46,440 nt of DNA, taken from positions 1 to 46,440 of the forward strand of contig JAQBWV010000019.1 of NCBI GenBank assembly GCA_027624335.1, in the 5' to 3' direction. Position numbers and translations under genes: made by a program. The DNA comes from Planctomycetota bacterium. GTDB taxonomy: Bacteria; Planctomycetota; Planctomycetia; Planctomycetales; Planctomycetaceae. Positions 1-9,242 of this stretch are shown piece after piece. Each line of letters opens with the position of its first letter. Position 1 is the stretch's first letter. Under the pieces are notes generated by a model. It was not told the DNA's origin. It worked only from the letters and a program-made list of their open reading frames with translations, and searched no databases.

Positions 1-389
1 CTCTTCTTCGGAAATCCGCCCTTGTGGAGTTCTGTCTTCCAGAGCTGCTTCCCGCTGGTTCGCTCGAAGCAAAGCATCGATTGCACCTGCGTGTCCTCTT
101 CAGCCGTCGCCAGAAAAACTCGTGTACCGACGACCGCTGGAGACCCGTGTCCGCGACCAGGCACGGGAACCTTCCAGACCACGTTTTCCGTTTCGTTCCA
201 TGTCAGCGGCGGCGTCTGTTCAGGCGAGGCATGTCCATTGCGTTCAGCGCCCCGCCACCACGGCCAATCTGTCTGTTCGAACTTAACGGGCAGCAGTGGC
301 ACACGTCGCGCGAAGTCTTCACTCCGTGCTTGTCCGACAACAAGCAAACCTGAAGCGATCAGTACGGCAGCAACAATCGAGCGCGTCAT
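1..389 (-). CDS. Exported PQQ-type beta-propeller protein, 5' part only (cut by window edge)
   Basis: Reading the minus strand from the ATG at 389 gives an open frame to the window edge, 129 codons, with no stop. The N-terminus is a signal peptide: basic start MTRS, a hydrophobic stretch and a likely cut after a GQARS-type segment. Next comes a DWPWWRGAERNG motif. This W-RG-xx-G start is typical of planctomycete PQQ-binding-like propellers related to BamB. It is followed by VVWKVPVPGRGHGSPAVVG and a second strand set ending in GKQLWKTEL, which are propeller blade repeats. GAGGA lies about 8 nt before the ATG. The C-terminal blades are outside the window. The role is probably periplasmic or surface-bound; the ligand cannot be told from this part. 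Confidence 0.8.
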   Translation of the reverse strand, partial: MTRSIVAAVLIASGLLVVGQARSEDFARRVPLLPVKFEQTDWPWWRGAERNGHASPEQTPPLTWNETENVVWKVPVPGRGHGSPAVVGTRVFLATAEEDTQVQSMLCFERTSGKQLWKTELHKGGFPKK

Positions 390-616
390 AAGAGAGTTCC
401 TCTATTGGATCTTCCGTCCGGGACTGAATCAAAATACGTGGCATTGAAGGCTTCCAGCGTATGAGCTGCAGACCTGATTGGCCATGCCTGCGACTCAACT
501 GGCCGACTGGTATCTGTCTACTCGCACTTCTGAAATTCGTGAGCCATTACATGAGGCCACTTCAGTGACACTCACGATTCAAATTCAGCGTGATTCCGGA
601 CACGATTGTGAGTTGA

Positions 617-1780
617 TCATTTTCGAACAACACGATTCAGCTGTTCTTCCAGCGCGAGTGTCGTGGGCTTAACTCCGAAGCGTGCAAGCACCGACGCCTG
701 AGCTTTCGCCGTACGCAGTTCGTTTGAGGAACGACGTTGCATTGCCTGTTCAATACCGTCAGCAATCAATATCGGACTGCCTGGCGGGACAAGAGCCCCA
801 AGTTCACCACCCAACAGGATGTCACGAGGGCCATGCGGACAGTCGGTTGATAGCACCGGCACGCCAAGTGACATCGCTTCGACAAGCACGTTTGGCATGC
901 CCTCGTAACGCGACGTCAGGCAGAACAAATCCGCCGACTTGATCAGCGGATACGGATTGTCCAGAAATCCGATAAAGTGAATCACCTGGTCCAGACAATG
1001 TTGTGCGGCCAGATGCTTTAATGCCTGTTCTCTTGCTCCTGCTCCTGCCACAGTGACGGCAAGATTAATGTGTCCCCGAACGTTGACCAGTTCGTTTACC
1101 GCATCGAAGAGGACATCGAACCCTTTGCAGTCCTCAAGTCGCCCGACCGTGACAATCTGGAATCCCACTGAACCAACTGCATTGTTAGAGAGTGCCTCGG
1201 AAGCACGATTGGAGATATAGTCAAAGTCGAATCCATTAGGGATCGCAACAACCTGGTCTTCGCCGAGCCGATAAAAGTTACGACATTCCTGAGCGAGTGA
1301 GTCTGAATTAGCGATGACTCGTGCGGCAGTCCGATATGCCTGTTGCAGGAGCCTCGTTTTCAGCCAGCGGAATCGTCGGAAATTCTCACTCAGGTCACTC
1401 GCTGGGTTCGCAACAACCGTGGACAGGCGCGGAACACCGGCCCGTTGACACGCCGGAGCGGCGATCAACGTCATGTGCGAAGTTCGATCGTAGACGACAT
1501 CGATCCGCTCATCGCTCAACATTCTCGCGAAGTGATCGATTTGTGCTCGACGAATTCGACCCGGCAGATACCAGCCAGTCAGTGGTGGTGTGTCATCAAA
1601 TGACTTCACTTGTACATCGTCTGGCACGTGCCGGAGAAACTCGCCGGTTCGACTGACGAGGTAGAGCCACGGCTCAAACTTCGATCGATCAATGTGCCGC
1701 AGAATGTTAACGATCTGCCGCTCGCTGCCGCCTCCACCGAGAGATCCGATCGCGAACAGAACTCGGATTCTATCGGGCAT
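617..1780 (-). CDS. GT4-family glycosyltransferase
   Basis: A 387-aa GT-B fold glycosyltransferase, the usual length for GT4. The N-terminal domain opens with RVLFAIGSLGGGGSERQ, the glycine-rich loop of GT4 enzymes. The C-terminal Rossmann domain starts near residue 205 (IVTVGRLEDCKGFDVL). It carries the E-x7-E donor-binding motif at E293 and E301, inside SRYEGMPNVLVEAMSLG. No signal peptide or membrane segment is seen, so it acts in the cytosol or at the inner membrane face, probably moving a nucleotide-sugar to a lipid-linked or surface glycan. The closest matches are likely to be N-acetylgalactosamine or glucosyl transferases, but the substrate cannot be read from sequence. It lies 45 bp after the SNF2 gene on the same strand and may share its transcript. 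No strong ribosome site is visible at the ATG. Confidence 0.9.
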   Translation of the reverse strand: MPDRIRVLFAIGSLGGGGSERQIVNILRHIDRSKFEPWLYLVSRTGEFLRHVPDDVQVKSFDDTPPLTGWYLPGRIRRAQIDHFARMLSDERIDVVYDRTSHMTLIAAPACQRAGVPRLSTVVANPASDLSENFRRFRWLKTRLLQQAYRTAARVIANSDSLAQECRNFYRLGEDQVVAIPNGFDFDYISNRASEALSNNAVGSVGFQIVTVGRLEDCKGFDVLFDAVNELVNVRGHINLAVTVAGAGAREQALKHLAAQHCLDQVIHFIGFLDNPYPLIKSADLFCLTSRYEGMPNVLVEAMSLGVPVLSTDCPHGPRDILLGGELGALVPPGSPILIADGIEQAMQRRSSNELRTAKAQASVLARFGVKPTTLALEEQLNRVVRK

Positions 1781-1825
1781 CGCGGCAACTTATGGGGCTG
1801 GCTGAATGGGATCAATATGGCAGCT

Positions 1826-3763
1826 TCAAGCGGCGTCCTGTTTCGCATCCTCAGCTTTCGCTGGAGCTATCTTCTTTGTCCCCTTGCCGTGCCTTGCTTT
1901 CAGGTCAAACAGGCCAAAGATTTCAGAAGCATTCAGACTCAGTGTCACATTGGATTCGTCACCTGCACCCAGAATACTTTCGAAGATGGCTCGCTTCTGT
2001 GTCAGGATCGCGTCGATCCGCTCCTCGATCGTATCTTTGCAGATAAAGCGAGTCACGATGACGGTGCTCGTCTGGCCGATTCTATGCGCTCGATTGATGG
2101 CCTGATCTTCGACAGCCGGATTCCACCAGCGATCAAACAGGAAGACATATCCGGCAAACTGCAGATTCAAACCCACAGCACCCGTGCCATAGCTCATCAA
2201 CAGAATGTGTCTCGTTGGATCCGCTTTGAACTCGGCCAGAATGGGTTCCCGTTTCTTTGTTGGAACGCCACCGTGGTAGATCAAAGGATTGAACTGCTGC
2301 AATCGAGCACCGAGCCAGTCCAGCACCTTCGTCCATTGACTGAAAAGAATTGCTTTGCCACCACTTTGTGCGATTTCCTCCATGTCGGCGACGAGCCGGT
2401 CAAGCTTCGAACTTTCATTCGTCAGCGGATCGAAGTTGGTAATCTGCTTCAGGCGAAGTACCAGTTCGAAGACATGCTGCACGGAGACCTGGTCGCCCAT
2501 CTCGTTCAACTGAACGACGCCTTCTTTCTCGGCGACGGTGTAGGCGTACTGCTGAGCGGGACTTAGTTCCAGGTAAGCGTCCCGGTCCAGACGAGGAGGC
2601 ATATCTTTCATGGCAACATCTTTGGTGCGTCGCAGAATGTAGACGTCGGCCAGTCGTGACAGTTGCCGCAGGTCGGGTGTTGCACGAGGCGGGACCACTT
2701 CCAGAAACTCGAACAGCGATACCAGCTCCTCCGGACGGTTCTCGATCGGCGTTCCGGTCAGGCACCAGCTCCGCTTTCGGTTAAGGTCCCGAGTCACAAC
2801 CGCAGTCTTCGAGTCGCGATTCTTGATGCGCTGAGCTTCGTCTAACACCACAAGATCGAACTTCGGTCGCTCGTCTTCCGGCATCGCTTCCATATCGCGA
2901 ACCATGACTTCGTAGTTCGTAATGAGAATGGGGACGCCGGGCATCTTCCAGATCAGGTTCCTGCGTGCGGTGTCGCCTTCAACGGTAACCACCGGAAGTT
3001 CTTCGGCCCACGCGCGAAATTCACGCTGCCAGTTCGGAATCAGTGGTTTGGGGCAGACCAGCAGAATTCGGCGGATCTGGCCGCCTCGCAGGAGCAGTCG
3101 AACAGCCGTAATCATCTGCATGGTTTTGCCGAGGCCCATCTCGTCAGCCAGCAACGCCGACTTCTGAGAAAACAGCCAGCCAATGCCTTCGTACTGATGC
3201 GGAAACGGCTCGAACGGCATGATCAAATCCTGTCCGGCCAGCATGGTTTCAAGTGGCGGTTGCAGGATGTAGAAGAGCCGGTCCTCCAGCGAAAGCGCAT
3301 CACTGGGCGGCCTCAGTCGTGTCGACTTTGTCGCGACTTGGCTGTCATCGGACTCGCCATCCGGTTTCTTCTTGCGAGCTCGCAACGTCTTCAGCTGTTC
3401 GCCGTCTCTTTCGGTCGGGGCCGGCTGAAACTCGATCGCCTCCGGAAAAGCGAGTCCGACGGTATGGACTTTTGGCCAACCAGGCTTCCACGATGGCACA
3501 GTACCGACCACCAGACCAGCTTCGATTTTCTGACACTCGATGCCGAGCCAACGGTTGAGAGCGACGTTTGATCCAGACGAGAAAATGTCGACTGTTGGTA
3601 ACAATTCGACAGTCGATGTTTCGAAGGGGAAATCAAACGCTCGCGGACATGGCACGTCAAAGGACGCATCGCGCTCAGGCAAGTTTCGGTGATTTTGAGC
3701 AGACAACATGAAAGTGGCTCCGGCATCAGTAGTCAGGCAGGAACGCTTCCTGTAGGCCGTCAA
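1826..3763 (-). CDS. SNF2/RapA-like DEAD/DEAH-box helicase (ATPase)
   Basis: A 645-aa SNF2-type ATPase that probably moves along duplex DNA or remodels protein-DNA complexes. Motifs in order: [11 protein letters not shown] (Walker A at 210-214), ITNYEV, DEAQ at 308-311, TGTPIEN at 336-342, then a helicase C domain with [27 protein letters not shown] and the motif [13 protein letters not shown]. The first ~180 residues match no domain I recognise and include a basic [11 protein letters not shown] linker. The start is a TTG whose last bases form the TGA stop of the upstream 189-aa gene (TTGA overlap), which points to coupled translation. An ATG at 3709 (MLSAQNHR) is the alternative start. Bacterial SNF2 proteins are found in repair and in some defence systems; no defence partner is visible here. 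Confidence 0.92.
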   Translation of the reverse strand: MTAYRKRSCLTTDAGATFMLSAQNHRNLPERDASFDVPCPRAFDFPFETSTVELLPTVDIFSSGSNVALNRWLGIECQKIEAGLVVGTVPSWKPGWPKVHTVGLAFPEAIEFQPAPTERDGEQLKTLRARKKKPDGESDDSQVATKSTRLRPPSDALSLEDRLFYILQPPLETMLAGQDLIMPFEPFPHQYEGIGWLFSQKSALLADEMGLGKTMQMITAVRLLLRGGQIRRILLVCPKPLIPNWQREFRAWAEELPVVTVEGDTARRNLIWKMPGVPILITNYEVMVRDMEAMPEDERPKFDLVVLDEAQRIKNRDSKTAVVTRDLNRKRSWCLTGTPIENRPEELVSLFEFLEVVPPRATPDLRQLSRLADVYILRRTKDVAMKDMPPRLDRDAYLELSPAQQYAYTVAEKEGVVQLNEMGDQVSVQHVFELVLRLKQITNFDPLTNESSKLDRLVADMEEIAQSGGKAILFSQWTKVLDWLGARLQQFNPLIYHGGVPTKKREPILAEFKADPTRHILLMSYGTGAVGLNLQFAGYVFLFDRWWNPAVEDQAINRAHRIGQTSTVIVTRFICKDTIEERIDAILTQKRAIFESILGAGDESNVTLSLNASEIFGLFDLKARHGKGTKKIAPAKAEDAKQDAA

Positions 3764-4329
3764 GCAACACGCGGTCTCACCGCAACCGTGGACATCGTCT
3801 CGCGTAGCGCTTCACCGACACGCTGCAGCGGTTCGTGCATGTTGGCGTCGTCCGACAGTTCCAACGCGATTCGCTCCACGATGGCTCGATCGCTGAGGAA
3901 GTCTTTGTGCATGCGAAAGGTCTGCCGTCCGAAACGTACCTGCTGATCCTTCTGCACTTCGGTCCGTGTCGCCGTGTCGCTTGAGTCTGACGGAGAAGAC
4001 GCTTCGTCGAAGAGCACAGGCAAACTTGCAGTTGGCCGTAGCTGCAGCATCTCAACTCGACTCGTCAATACGAGAGTCGGCTTTACGGAGATCCGATCCA
4101 GCAGCGTCTTGCCAAGCAGCTCACCAAGAATGAACGGAACCAATGTCGGACCGTAAAGCAGTTCCTGTGTCCGATTGGGCTTAACGGGAGTCGTACATTG
4201 AAATTCGAGCGGGCGTCCGAAACGATCAGTTACGAGCAGACCGCCGACGAAAGTGCGATCGACAATCTCGATTGCAGTCATAAAGCCCAGACGAACCTGG
4301 TCCTTACGGTCTTTCGAAGCTGAAGTCAT
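3760..4329 (-). CDS. Unknown protein translationally coupled to the SNF2 helicase
   Basis: A 189-aa protein I cannot assign to a family. It lacks a signal peptide and membrane segments. The N-terminal half is compact and aliphatic ([19 protein letters not shown], then [13 protein letters not shown]). A Ser/Asp/Thr-rich linker follows ([14 protein letters not shown]). The C-terminal third is charged and ends in [17 protein letters not shown], probably helical. Its stop overlaps the TTG start of the helicase by 4 nt, so the two proteins are likely made in fixed ratio and may act together. The ATG at 4329 is the first gene start after a long intergenic stretch, so the promoter for this pair, and perhaps for the glycosyltransferase, should lie just upstream. 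Confidence 0.75.
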   Translation of the reverse strand: MTSASKDRKDQVRLGFMTAIEIVDRTFVGGLLVTDRFGRPLEFQCTTPVKPNRTQELLYGPTLVPFILGELLGKTLLDRISVKPTLVLTSRVEMLQLRPTASLPVLFDEASSPSDSSDTATRTEVQKDQQVRFGRQTFRMHKDFLSDRAIVERIALELSDDANMHEPLQRVGEALRETMSTVAVRPRVA

Positions 4330-4653
4330 AAAGCGTCGTCCTCAGTCGATGCGGGTCATTCACGATGCAGGCTCTTCAGGCTGCCGATAACAGCGACTGA
4401 AATGTCGATCAAAGCAGTTGTGGAAACGCGCGCGGACGATTCCCTGCCTGAATAATCGGCTACTGGTTACTTCATCGACTCCAACTTGATTTCGACTTTA
4501 ACGATTATGCAGGTTAAGGCGTGTCGCTCATTTGTCGGCCGATGGTCATGCGGGAAATTCCGGGAACAGTGGACTGACGTGAGTCGTTCGTCAGGATGCC
4601 ACGGAACATTGCCAGATACATCGCTCTGATGACTGTGTCAGGTATTGCCAACG
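4330..4653. other. Noncoding stretch between ferredoxin terminator and the 189-aa gene
   Basis: No convincing reading frame is seen on either strand. Open frames here are short and of random composition. The part next to 4329 should contain the promoter of the minus-strand helicase operon, but I could not pick a clear -35/-10 pair. Confidence 0.5.
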
Positions 4654-4690
4654 AAAACAGGCGGTTGATCACCAGGATCAACCGCCTGTT
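4654..4690 (-). terminator. Rho-independent terminator of the ferredoxin gene
   Basis: A perfect 15-bp inverted repeat (arms 4656-4670 and 4676-4690, 5-nt loop ACCAG on the plus strand) lies about 35 nt after the ferredoxin stop. On the minus strand the stem is followed by TTTT. This is the usual layout of an intrinsic terminator. Confidence 0.85.
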
Positions 4691-4723
4691 GGATTGTTTT
4701 CAGCTTAAGCCAGCAACGAACAA

Positions 4724-4999
4724 CTATTCGCCCAGTGGCTCTTTCTTTTCGGTGATGACCGGCCATTCCAGAGCCATGTCGGCGTTGAGCTGTTTGTAGT
4801 CGGCCCATTCTTCCGGCAGGTTGTCTTCGTGAAAGATTGCCTCAACCGGGCACTCCGGAACGCAGGCTTCGCAGTCGATGCATTCGTCGGGGTGAATCAC
4901 GAGGATGGCTTCGCCTTCGTAGAAGCATTCTACAGGGCAAACGACAACGCAGTCCGTGTACTTGCAGTTGAAACAGGGTTCGGCGACGACGTGAGTCAT
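4724..4999 (-). CDS. fdxA: 7Fe ferredoxin ([3Fe-4S][4Fe-4S]), FdxA type
   Basis: A 91-aa cytosolic electron carrier. Cysteines follow the Azotobacter ferredoxin I pattern: C9, C12, C17 and C21 in [19 protein letters not shown], then C40, C43, C46 and C50 in [17 protein letters not shown]. By family knowledge C9, C17 and C50 hold the 3Fe cluster, and C21, C40, C43 and C46 hold the 4Fe cluster. The acidic tail is also typical. The start chosen is MTHVV at 4999 because the family begins there and AAAGGG sits about 8 nt upstream; a longer frame from 5038 adds 13 residues without support. The gene has its own promoter and terminator, so it is probably monocistronic. Confidence 0.95.
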   Translation of the reverse strand: MTHVVAEPCFNCKYTDCVVVCPVECFYEGEAILVIHPDECIDCEACVPECPVEAIFHEDNLPEEWADYKQLNADMALEWPVITEKKEPLGE

Positions 5000-5169
5000 T
5001 CTGCATCCCTTTCTTGTGTCCGCCGAGCGTATCGGCATTCAATGGCGAAATCAGAGGTGTGAAACCGTTTACGCGACACTTATCGGCAGACTCGAATTGA
5101 CTACTGAGTCCATCCACAGAGTCTGAAAGAATTCGCTGGAATTCGTAGCCAGGTCAGACTTTGCGCGGG

Positions 5170-5198
5170 ATCGTAGTCCTGAAAAATCGGAGTGTCAA
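5170..5198 (-). promoter_or_regulatory. Sigma-70-type promoter for the ferredoxin gene
   Basis: On the minus strand TTGACA (5198-5193) is separated by 17 nt from TACGAT (5175-5170), a near-consensus housekeeping promoter. Transcription should begin near 5163, which leaves a leader of about 160 nt before the ATG at 4999. Confidence 0.7.
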
Positions 5199-5262
5199 GT
5201 GCCGATTCTCGACCATTACCGCAGCTTTTTATCAAGTTGATTCAGAGACGCAATGTCACCCC

Positions 5263-6642
5263 TCAGGCTGCTGCTTTGGGCTTTTCTTCGGGCTTGTCTG
5301 AATCCTCCGTTGCTGGCTTCTTGTCGGTCGACTCGCCATTCAACATCGCCTGAACTTTCTCCAGGGCTTTCTCGAACTGACGATCCTTGAAGTCAGATTT
5401 CGGTGGAGCTGACTCGCTCAGGACATCGCGTGCTCGCCGATATCCGTCGTAGTCTTCCAGTTCTTTTCGAGTGAACCGAACTTCCTCATCGGGCTGAACA
5501 CCCCACTCGTCGGTCACCTTGGAATCAGGAAAGCGATGAATGTTCTTCCCACTTGGCCGCAGATATCCGGCAGTTGTCAGTTTCAGAGCACTCGCTCCGG
5601 ATTCCAGCTCAATCACATTCTGAACACTGCCCTTGCCCCAGCTTCGCTCGCCGATCACGACGGCGCGTTTGTGGTCCTGCAGGCATGCGCTCAGAATTTC
5701 GCTGGCTGACGCGCTGAACCGATTGACCAGAACGGCCATTGGAAAATCAGGCAATGTTCCGGCCTTTGTGGCGGAAAACGTTTTCTTTTCCGTATTTTTG
5801 CCTTCAGTACTGACGATCGTTCCCGACTCAATAAACATGTTCGAAATCTCAACCGCCTGAGACAGTAAACCTCCCGGATTGAATCGAAGGTCCAGAATAA
5901 GCCCCTTCATACCCAGCTTCTGCAGACTGTCGATCGCTTCGGCCAGCTCATCACCGCTCTTGCGACCGAATTGCGTCAGTCGGATGTAGCCGATCTTCTG
6001 TTCCGGATCGACCATGAAATCCCACTTGCCTTTCTCGCCCCACTTGTCGCCCAGTACCGATCGGACGCTGATAATCGCCCTCTGCATGCTGACCTCGACG
6101 TCTTCAGTCGAAGAGAGATGACGAACCTTGATGGTGACGGTTTCCCCCGGAGCGCCTTTCATCAGCTCGACCGCTCGCGACAGAGGCATGTTCTCGGTGT
6201 CGTAACCTTCGACTTCGGTGACGATGTCCCCGGCTCGAACGCCGGCGTTGTACGCCGGAGTGTCCGGGAGAGGTGAGATCACCAGAATTCGATTGGTTCC
6301 TGGATCCGGTTGAACCTGAATTCCAATGCCTCCGAACTGCTGATCTACCTGTTGATTGAATCGAGCAAGCTCTTCGGGTGGGATGTAGCTGGAGTAGGGA
6401 TCCAGTTCGCGAATCATGCCTCGCAGAGCGGCTTCCAGCAACTTGCGGCGATCGACGTTCTTGACGTAGTTTCGATCGACCTGCTCAAAGGTATCGACGA
6501 AGGTCTGCATCAATTCGAAATACTCATCCTTCTTCGGCTTTTCAGCGACCGAAGTTTCGTCCTGAGCGTCTACTGGGCTCACCAGTAGAACCAGAACGAG
6601 AGCCCACAGAGTTCGAACTTTCCATCGCACGTCAAAGGCCAT
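5263..6642 (-). CDS. ctpA: C-terminal processing protease, S41 (CtpA/Prc family)
   Basis: A 459-aa exported serine protease. Residues 1-26 form a signal peptide (RTLWALVLVLLVSPVDAQ). An N-terminal helical part contains LDPYSSYIPPEE. A PDZ domain follows at about 100-180 (GGIGIQV, then NAGVRAGDIVTEVEG). The S41 core has DLRFNPGG and the catalytic pair S312 in NRFSASASEIL and K337 in ERSWGKGSVQ, 25 residues apart as in known tail-specific proteases. The Lys/Glu/Ala-rich tail is disordered. It should trim or degrade envelope proteins from their C-termini. The start MAFDVR at 6642 is chosen because AGGAG lies 8 nt upstream and the signal peptide begins there; the open frame extends 45 codons further without a ribosome site. 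Confidence 0.93.
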   Translation of the reverse strand: MAFDVRWKVRTLWALVLVLLVSPVDAQDETSVAEKPKKDEYFELMQTFVDTFEQVDRNYVKNVDRRKLLEAALRGMIRELDPYSSYIPPEELARFNQQVDQQFGGIGIQVQPDPGTNRILVISPLPDTPAYNAGVRAGDIVTEVEGYDTENMPLSRAVELMKGAPGETVTIKVRHLSSTEDVEVSMQRAIISVRSVLGDKWGEKGKWDFMVDPEQKIGYIRLTQFGRKSGDELAEAIDSLQKLGMKGLILDLRFNPGGLLSQAVEISNMFIESGTIVSTEGKNTEKKTFSATKAGTLPDFPMAVLVNRFSASASEILSACLQDHKRAVVIGERSWGKGSVQNVIELESGASALKLTTAGYLRPSGKNIHRFPDSKVTDEWGVQPDEEVRFTRKELEDYDGYRRARDVLSESAPPKSDFKDRQFEKALEKVQAMLNGESTDKKPATEDSDKPEEKPKAAA

Positions 6643-7018
6643 AATCGCCGCTCCTGTTGCCGGATAAATCAATCGACCGTGCGCTTTTGCCAGCCAGCGG
6701 TGCAACACCGCAGCGGGTCGGCCAGCAATTGTCAAAAGTCGAAAATTGAGTGTAGGCGAACCCGTAAACACCAGCAAGCTGCGATGTTTCCGACAGAGGG
6801 CAATCGTTTCAACGATGCTCGCGCACTCGCCGAATCATTCTGCCATACCAGCTCATAATCCAGTGCCACACTTCCCTTACAGACTGAAATTGACCTCGAC
6901 GTTAATCGAACCGTAGACTTCCAGCCCTTCACGATCTCACTTCCGGAGTCGCTCCGACTCATCAGTTTCTGCGGCATTTCCTCTCCTGCCGTTTCCCTTC
7001 ACCGTTCGGAAGCACCAC
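6643..7018. other. Divergent intergenic region between ctpA and the lipoprotein gene
   Basis: About 375 bp with no convincing gene on either strand. It must hold promoters for the two diverging genes. A TTGACA-like box is present on the minus strand near 6735, but no good -10 follows at the right distance. On the plus strand TTGACC near 6892 has only a weak partner. Confidence 0.5.
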
Positions 7019-7897
7019 ATGACATCAGGTCGCTACGCACCTGATCTGCAATGCCGCTTGCGGCAGTGGATGATTTTCTGCACGGCGATTTTCTGCCTGT
7101 GCCTATCCGGATGCCATTTACTGGACTTACCGGCGATTGGCTCTGAGACAGCTTCTAATAGTAACTCAGACCTCAAGTTGCCCCCGATCGTGGCTTCGAG
7201 GGACGCGGTTCAACTTGAGATTCTGTTCGTGGACAGGCCGATCAATGACGGTCTGCTGGGCGAGTCGCTCTGGAATCAGGTCGATCAGATCGCGGGGATG
7301 TCGGCGAATATTCGCAGCAACCTCCGCGCAAATGGCTGGCGCGTCGGACATGCCAGTTCACACCCACCGCGAGCACTTGAACAACTGCTGGAAATGTCTT
7401 CCGGACGCCCTGAGGTCATCGACCATGAGCGCCGTTTGATCGGTCGTCGAGTCGCTCTGGCAGCTGGCAGCACCCTGCCGATTGATCTCACGGATCTCCA
7501 GTCTGAACTTCAGTTCCGACCGGACTTCGGCGAAGACGTCAAGACTTACTCCAATGCTCGCTGTATTCTGAATGTGCAGATTGATCGCGAGCAGGATGGC
7601 TGGGTCCGGCTGAACTTCACGCCCGAGATCCATCATGGTCAGAACTGGCTCCGGCCTGTCGCCACTCAGCTCGACTGGACCCGCCGCCGGGGCCAGTTGA
7701 TCGAGCCGATGTTTGACCAGAAGTTCTCGTTGAGTCTCAACGTGGGCGAGATGGCCATCGTCACTGCCGACGGAGACGACAAAGAAACGATAGGCAACTC
7801 ATTCTTCCGCAGCGTCCACGAATCCGGAGGCCTGCAGCGTCTTCTGGTCGTCCGAGTTGCCAACATGCGAAAGATGATCCCGGTCTACGACAACTGA
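7019..7897 (+). CDS. Putative outer-envelope lipoprotein of unknown function
   Basis: A 292-aa protein with a lipoprotein signal: hydrophobic MIFCTAIFCLCLSGC with lipobox L29-S30-G31-C32. The mature part has no domain I recognise. It mixes beta-rich segments (VQLEILFVDRPIND; ARCILNVQIDREQDGWVRLNF; FSLSLNVGEMAIV) and ends QRLLVVRVANMRKMIPVYDN. GGAAG lies about 7 nt before the ATG. The stop is TGA, and the same frame continues open for 26 more codons of coding-like sequence to a TAA at 7976, treated separately. The gene converges with the propeller gene at 8008. It is a lone gene on this strand, so context gives no hint of its job. Confidence 0.75.
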   Translation: MTSGRYAPDLQCRLRQWMIFCTAIFCLCLSGCHLLDLPAIGSETASNSNSDLKLPPIVASRDAVQLEILFVDRPINDGLLGESLWNQVDQIAGMSANIRSNLRANGWRVGHASSHPPRALEQLLEMSSGRPEVIDHERRLIGRRVALAAGSTLPIDLTDLQSELQFRPDFGEDVKTYSNARCILNVQIDREQDGWVRLNFTPEIHHGQNWLRPVATQLDWTRRRGQLIEPMFDQKFSLSLNVGEMAIVTADGDDKETIGNSFFRSVHESGGLQRLLVVRVANMRKMIPVYDN

Positions 7898-7978
7898 GTT
7901 GAGGTACCGCGAGACATCCGCACCGCCATTCGAGAATTGCAGGACCAACGTCGATCGCATCACTACGACTTCTTCTAA
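7898..7978 (+). other. In-frame coding-like extension after the lipoprotein stop
   Basis: After the TGA at 7895-7897 the same frame reads 26 codons to TAA (7976-7978). The encoded peptide begins VEVPRDIRTAIRELQDQRR and ends HHYDFF. Its composition looks like an amphipathic protein tail rather than random sequence, and the transcription-ending hairpin comes only after the TAA. It could be a read-through extension, the remnant of a longer gene after a nonsense change, or chance. Confidence 0.4.
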
Positions 7979-7994
7979 TCAGGGTTAAGGGGAG

Positions 7995-8030
7995 CGGCAC
8001 GTCCGGCTCAACGATCGGGACGTGCCGTTT
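7995..8030 (+). terminator. Hairpin terminator for the lipoprotein gene
   Basis: A perfect 10-bp stem (CGGCACGTCC at 7995-8004 with GGACGTGCCG at 8018-8027) is followed on the plus strand by TTT. It overlaps the last codons of the convergent gene, whose stop codon lies in the loop, so it may serve both directions. The T tract is short. Confidence 0.55.
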
Positions 8031-8970
8031 CCCAGTCGAGTCGTAGAATTCGACCGGACGCAAAACCCACGACCAGCCATTCACCAAGCGGATCGCAAAC
8101 GAGACTGACAACGTCGTCGGGAGTTTCGGCGGCCCATAGCAGAGCACCGTCAGCATCGAGCCAGTACAGATGCCGCTCGACGGTCGCGACGACGAGTCGC
8201 TCTCCGAAATAGCTGGCCGACACTTTTGCGGGGGTCCCCTCGACGACGAACGACGTTCGTGTGTTGCCGCGATGATCGAAGCACTGAACGCCATGAGCAA
8301 ACCCGGCGAGATAAATCGAACGAATACCTTCCGTGATGCTCAGGTCGCCGACCGTCGACCAGATCTTCTCACTCCAGACTTCCGTGCCATCAAACCGGTG
8401 AACGCATAAATGTCCGTACTCAGCCGCGCCGCAGAGACGTTGCTTGTCGACACAGAAGTCCAGAAATTTCAGTGGCTGCGCCGACTTGAACTGCTGCAGC
8501 TTCCTGCGGTCAATGCTCAGCAGAACGTTCTCGCCGCTGTTGAGTCCCAGTGCAATGTTATGGCCGTAAGGATCGATGGCCGCCGTGAGCACGACCGTCG
8601 GCGACTCACTCGACCAGACAACCTGCATACGTTCATCCAGCGCGCAGAATTCGTGAGTCCCGCAGACAGCGACGCCGACATTGCCTGAGTCTGACCACCG
8701 CAACAGACGAGCGTTCTTGAGTCCTCGGCTCAGCGTCTGAATTCGCCCGAGCTGATTGAGACGGTACAGTCCTCCGAACGAGTCCACCGCAAACAGATCG
8801 CCGGTCTCACGGGCCATACTGAGACTGCTCAGCTCGGCGTCAGTGTTAAACGCCCACGCAATGCGAGGAGCCAGCCCCGGACCTGAATGAAGCCAGTCAG
8901 CAGAGTTTGCCATCGCTGTTTCGATACTCCGGTCGTGGATCATTTCAGGGCGTGTGTTTGCGATGGACAT
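8008..8970 (-). CDS. Beta-propeller (WD40/PQQ-like) protein, unknown function
   Basis: About 320 aa built of repeated short beta segments: GDLFAVDSFGGLYRLNQLG, NVGVAVCGTHEFCALDERM, GHNIALGLNSGENVLLSID, RLVVATVERHLYWLDADG and EWLVVGFASGRILRLDWE. These alternate strand, turn and strand with Asp or Gly at turns, as in WD40 or quinoprotein-like propellers. I see no signal peptide, so it is probably cytosolic, unlike the other propellers in this window. It most likely acts as a binding scaffold. The start is uncertain. The ATG at 8970 (MSIANTRPEM) is used; the frame is open to a GTG at 9048, and another ATG begins MANSADW. It is divergent from the gamma-glutamyltransferase gene. Confidence 0.75.
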   Translation of the reverse strand: MSIANTRPEMIHDRSIETAMANSADWLHSGPGLAPRIAWAFNTDAELSSLSMARETGDLFAVDSFGGLYRLNQLGRIQTLSRGLKNARLLRWSDSGNVGVAVCGTHEFCALDERMQVVWSSESPTVVLTAAIDPYGHNIALGLNSGENVLLSIDRRKLQQFKSAQPLKFLDFCVDKQRLCGAAEYGHLCVHRFDGTEVWSEKIWSTVGDLSITEGIRSIYLAGFAHGVQCFDHRGNTRTSFVVEGTPAKVSASYFGERLVVATVERHLYWLDADGALLWAAETPDDVVSLVCDPLGEWLVVGFASGRILRLDWETARPDR

Positions 8971-9242
8971 TACCAACCGGTTCGAGCCTCCGCGACCGGA
9001 TCGCGAGGCAGGGGCGTCAGTGGTAAACCGATTCGCCACACTCCACACTTTGCAGTGTCTGCAAATTTCAAATCAGCATCCGATCGGACGAGTGTCACAT
9101 GAGACGTACGACGTTGCGATACCCTCGCCAGCCGGTTGATGCAAATCCTGTTCAGCCGCGTCGACGCCGAGTTCCACCTGCACGAACTTGCTTCCGACGA
9201 TTGCAGCGTCTGATTGTCCTGCTGTCGCTTACGGGAATCATC

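Noticed and set aside
1610..2566. 318-codon plus-strand open frame opposite the SNF2 and glycosyltransferase genes
   Set aside because: It spans two well-supported minus-strand genes and shows no motif or ribosome site.
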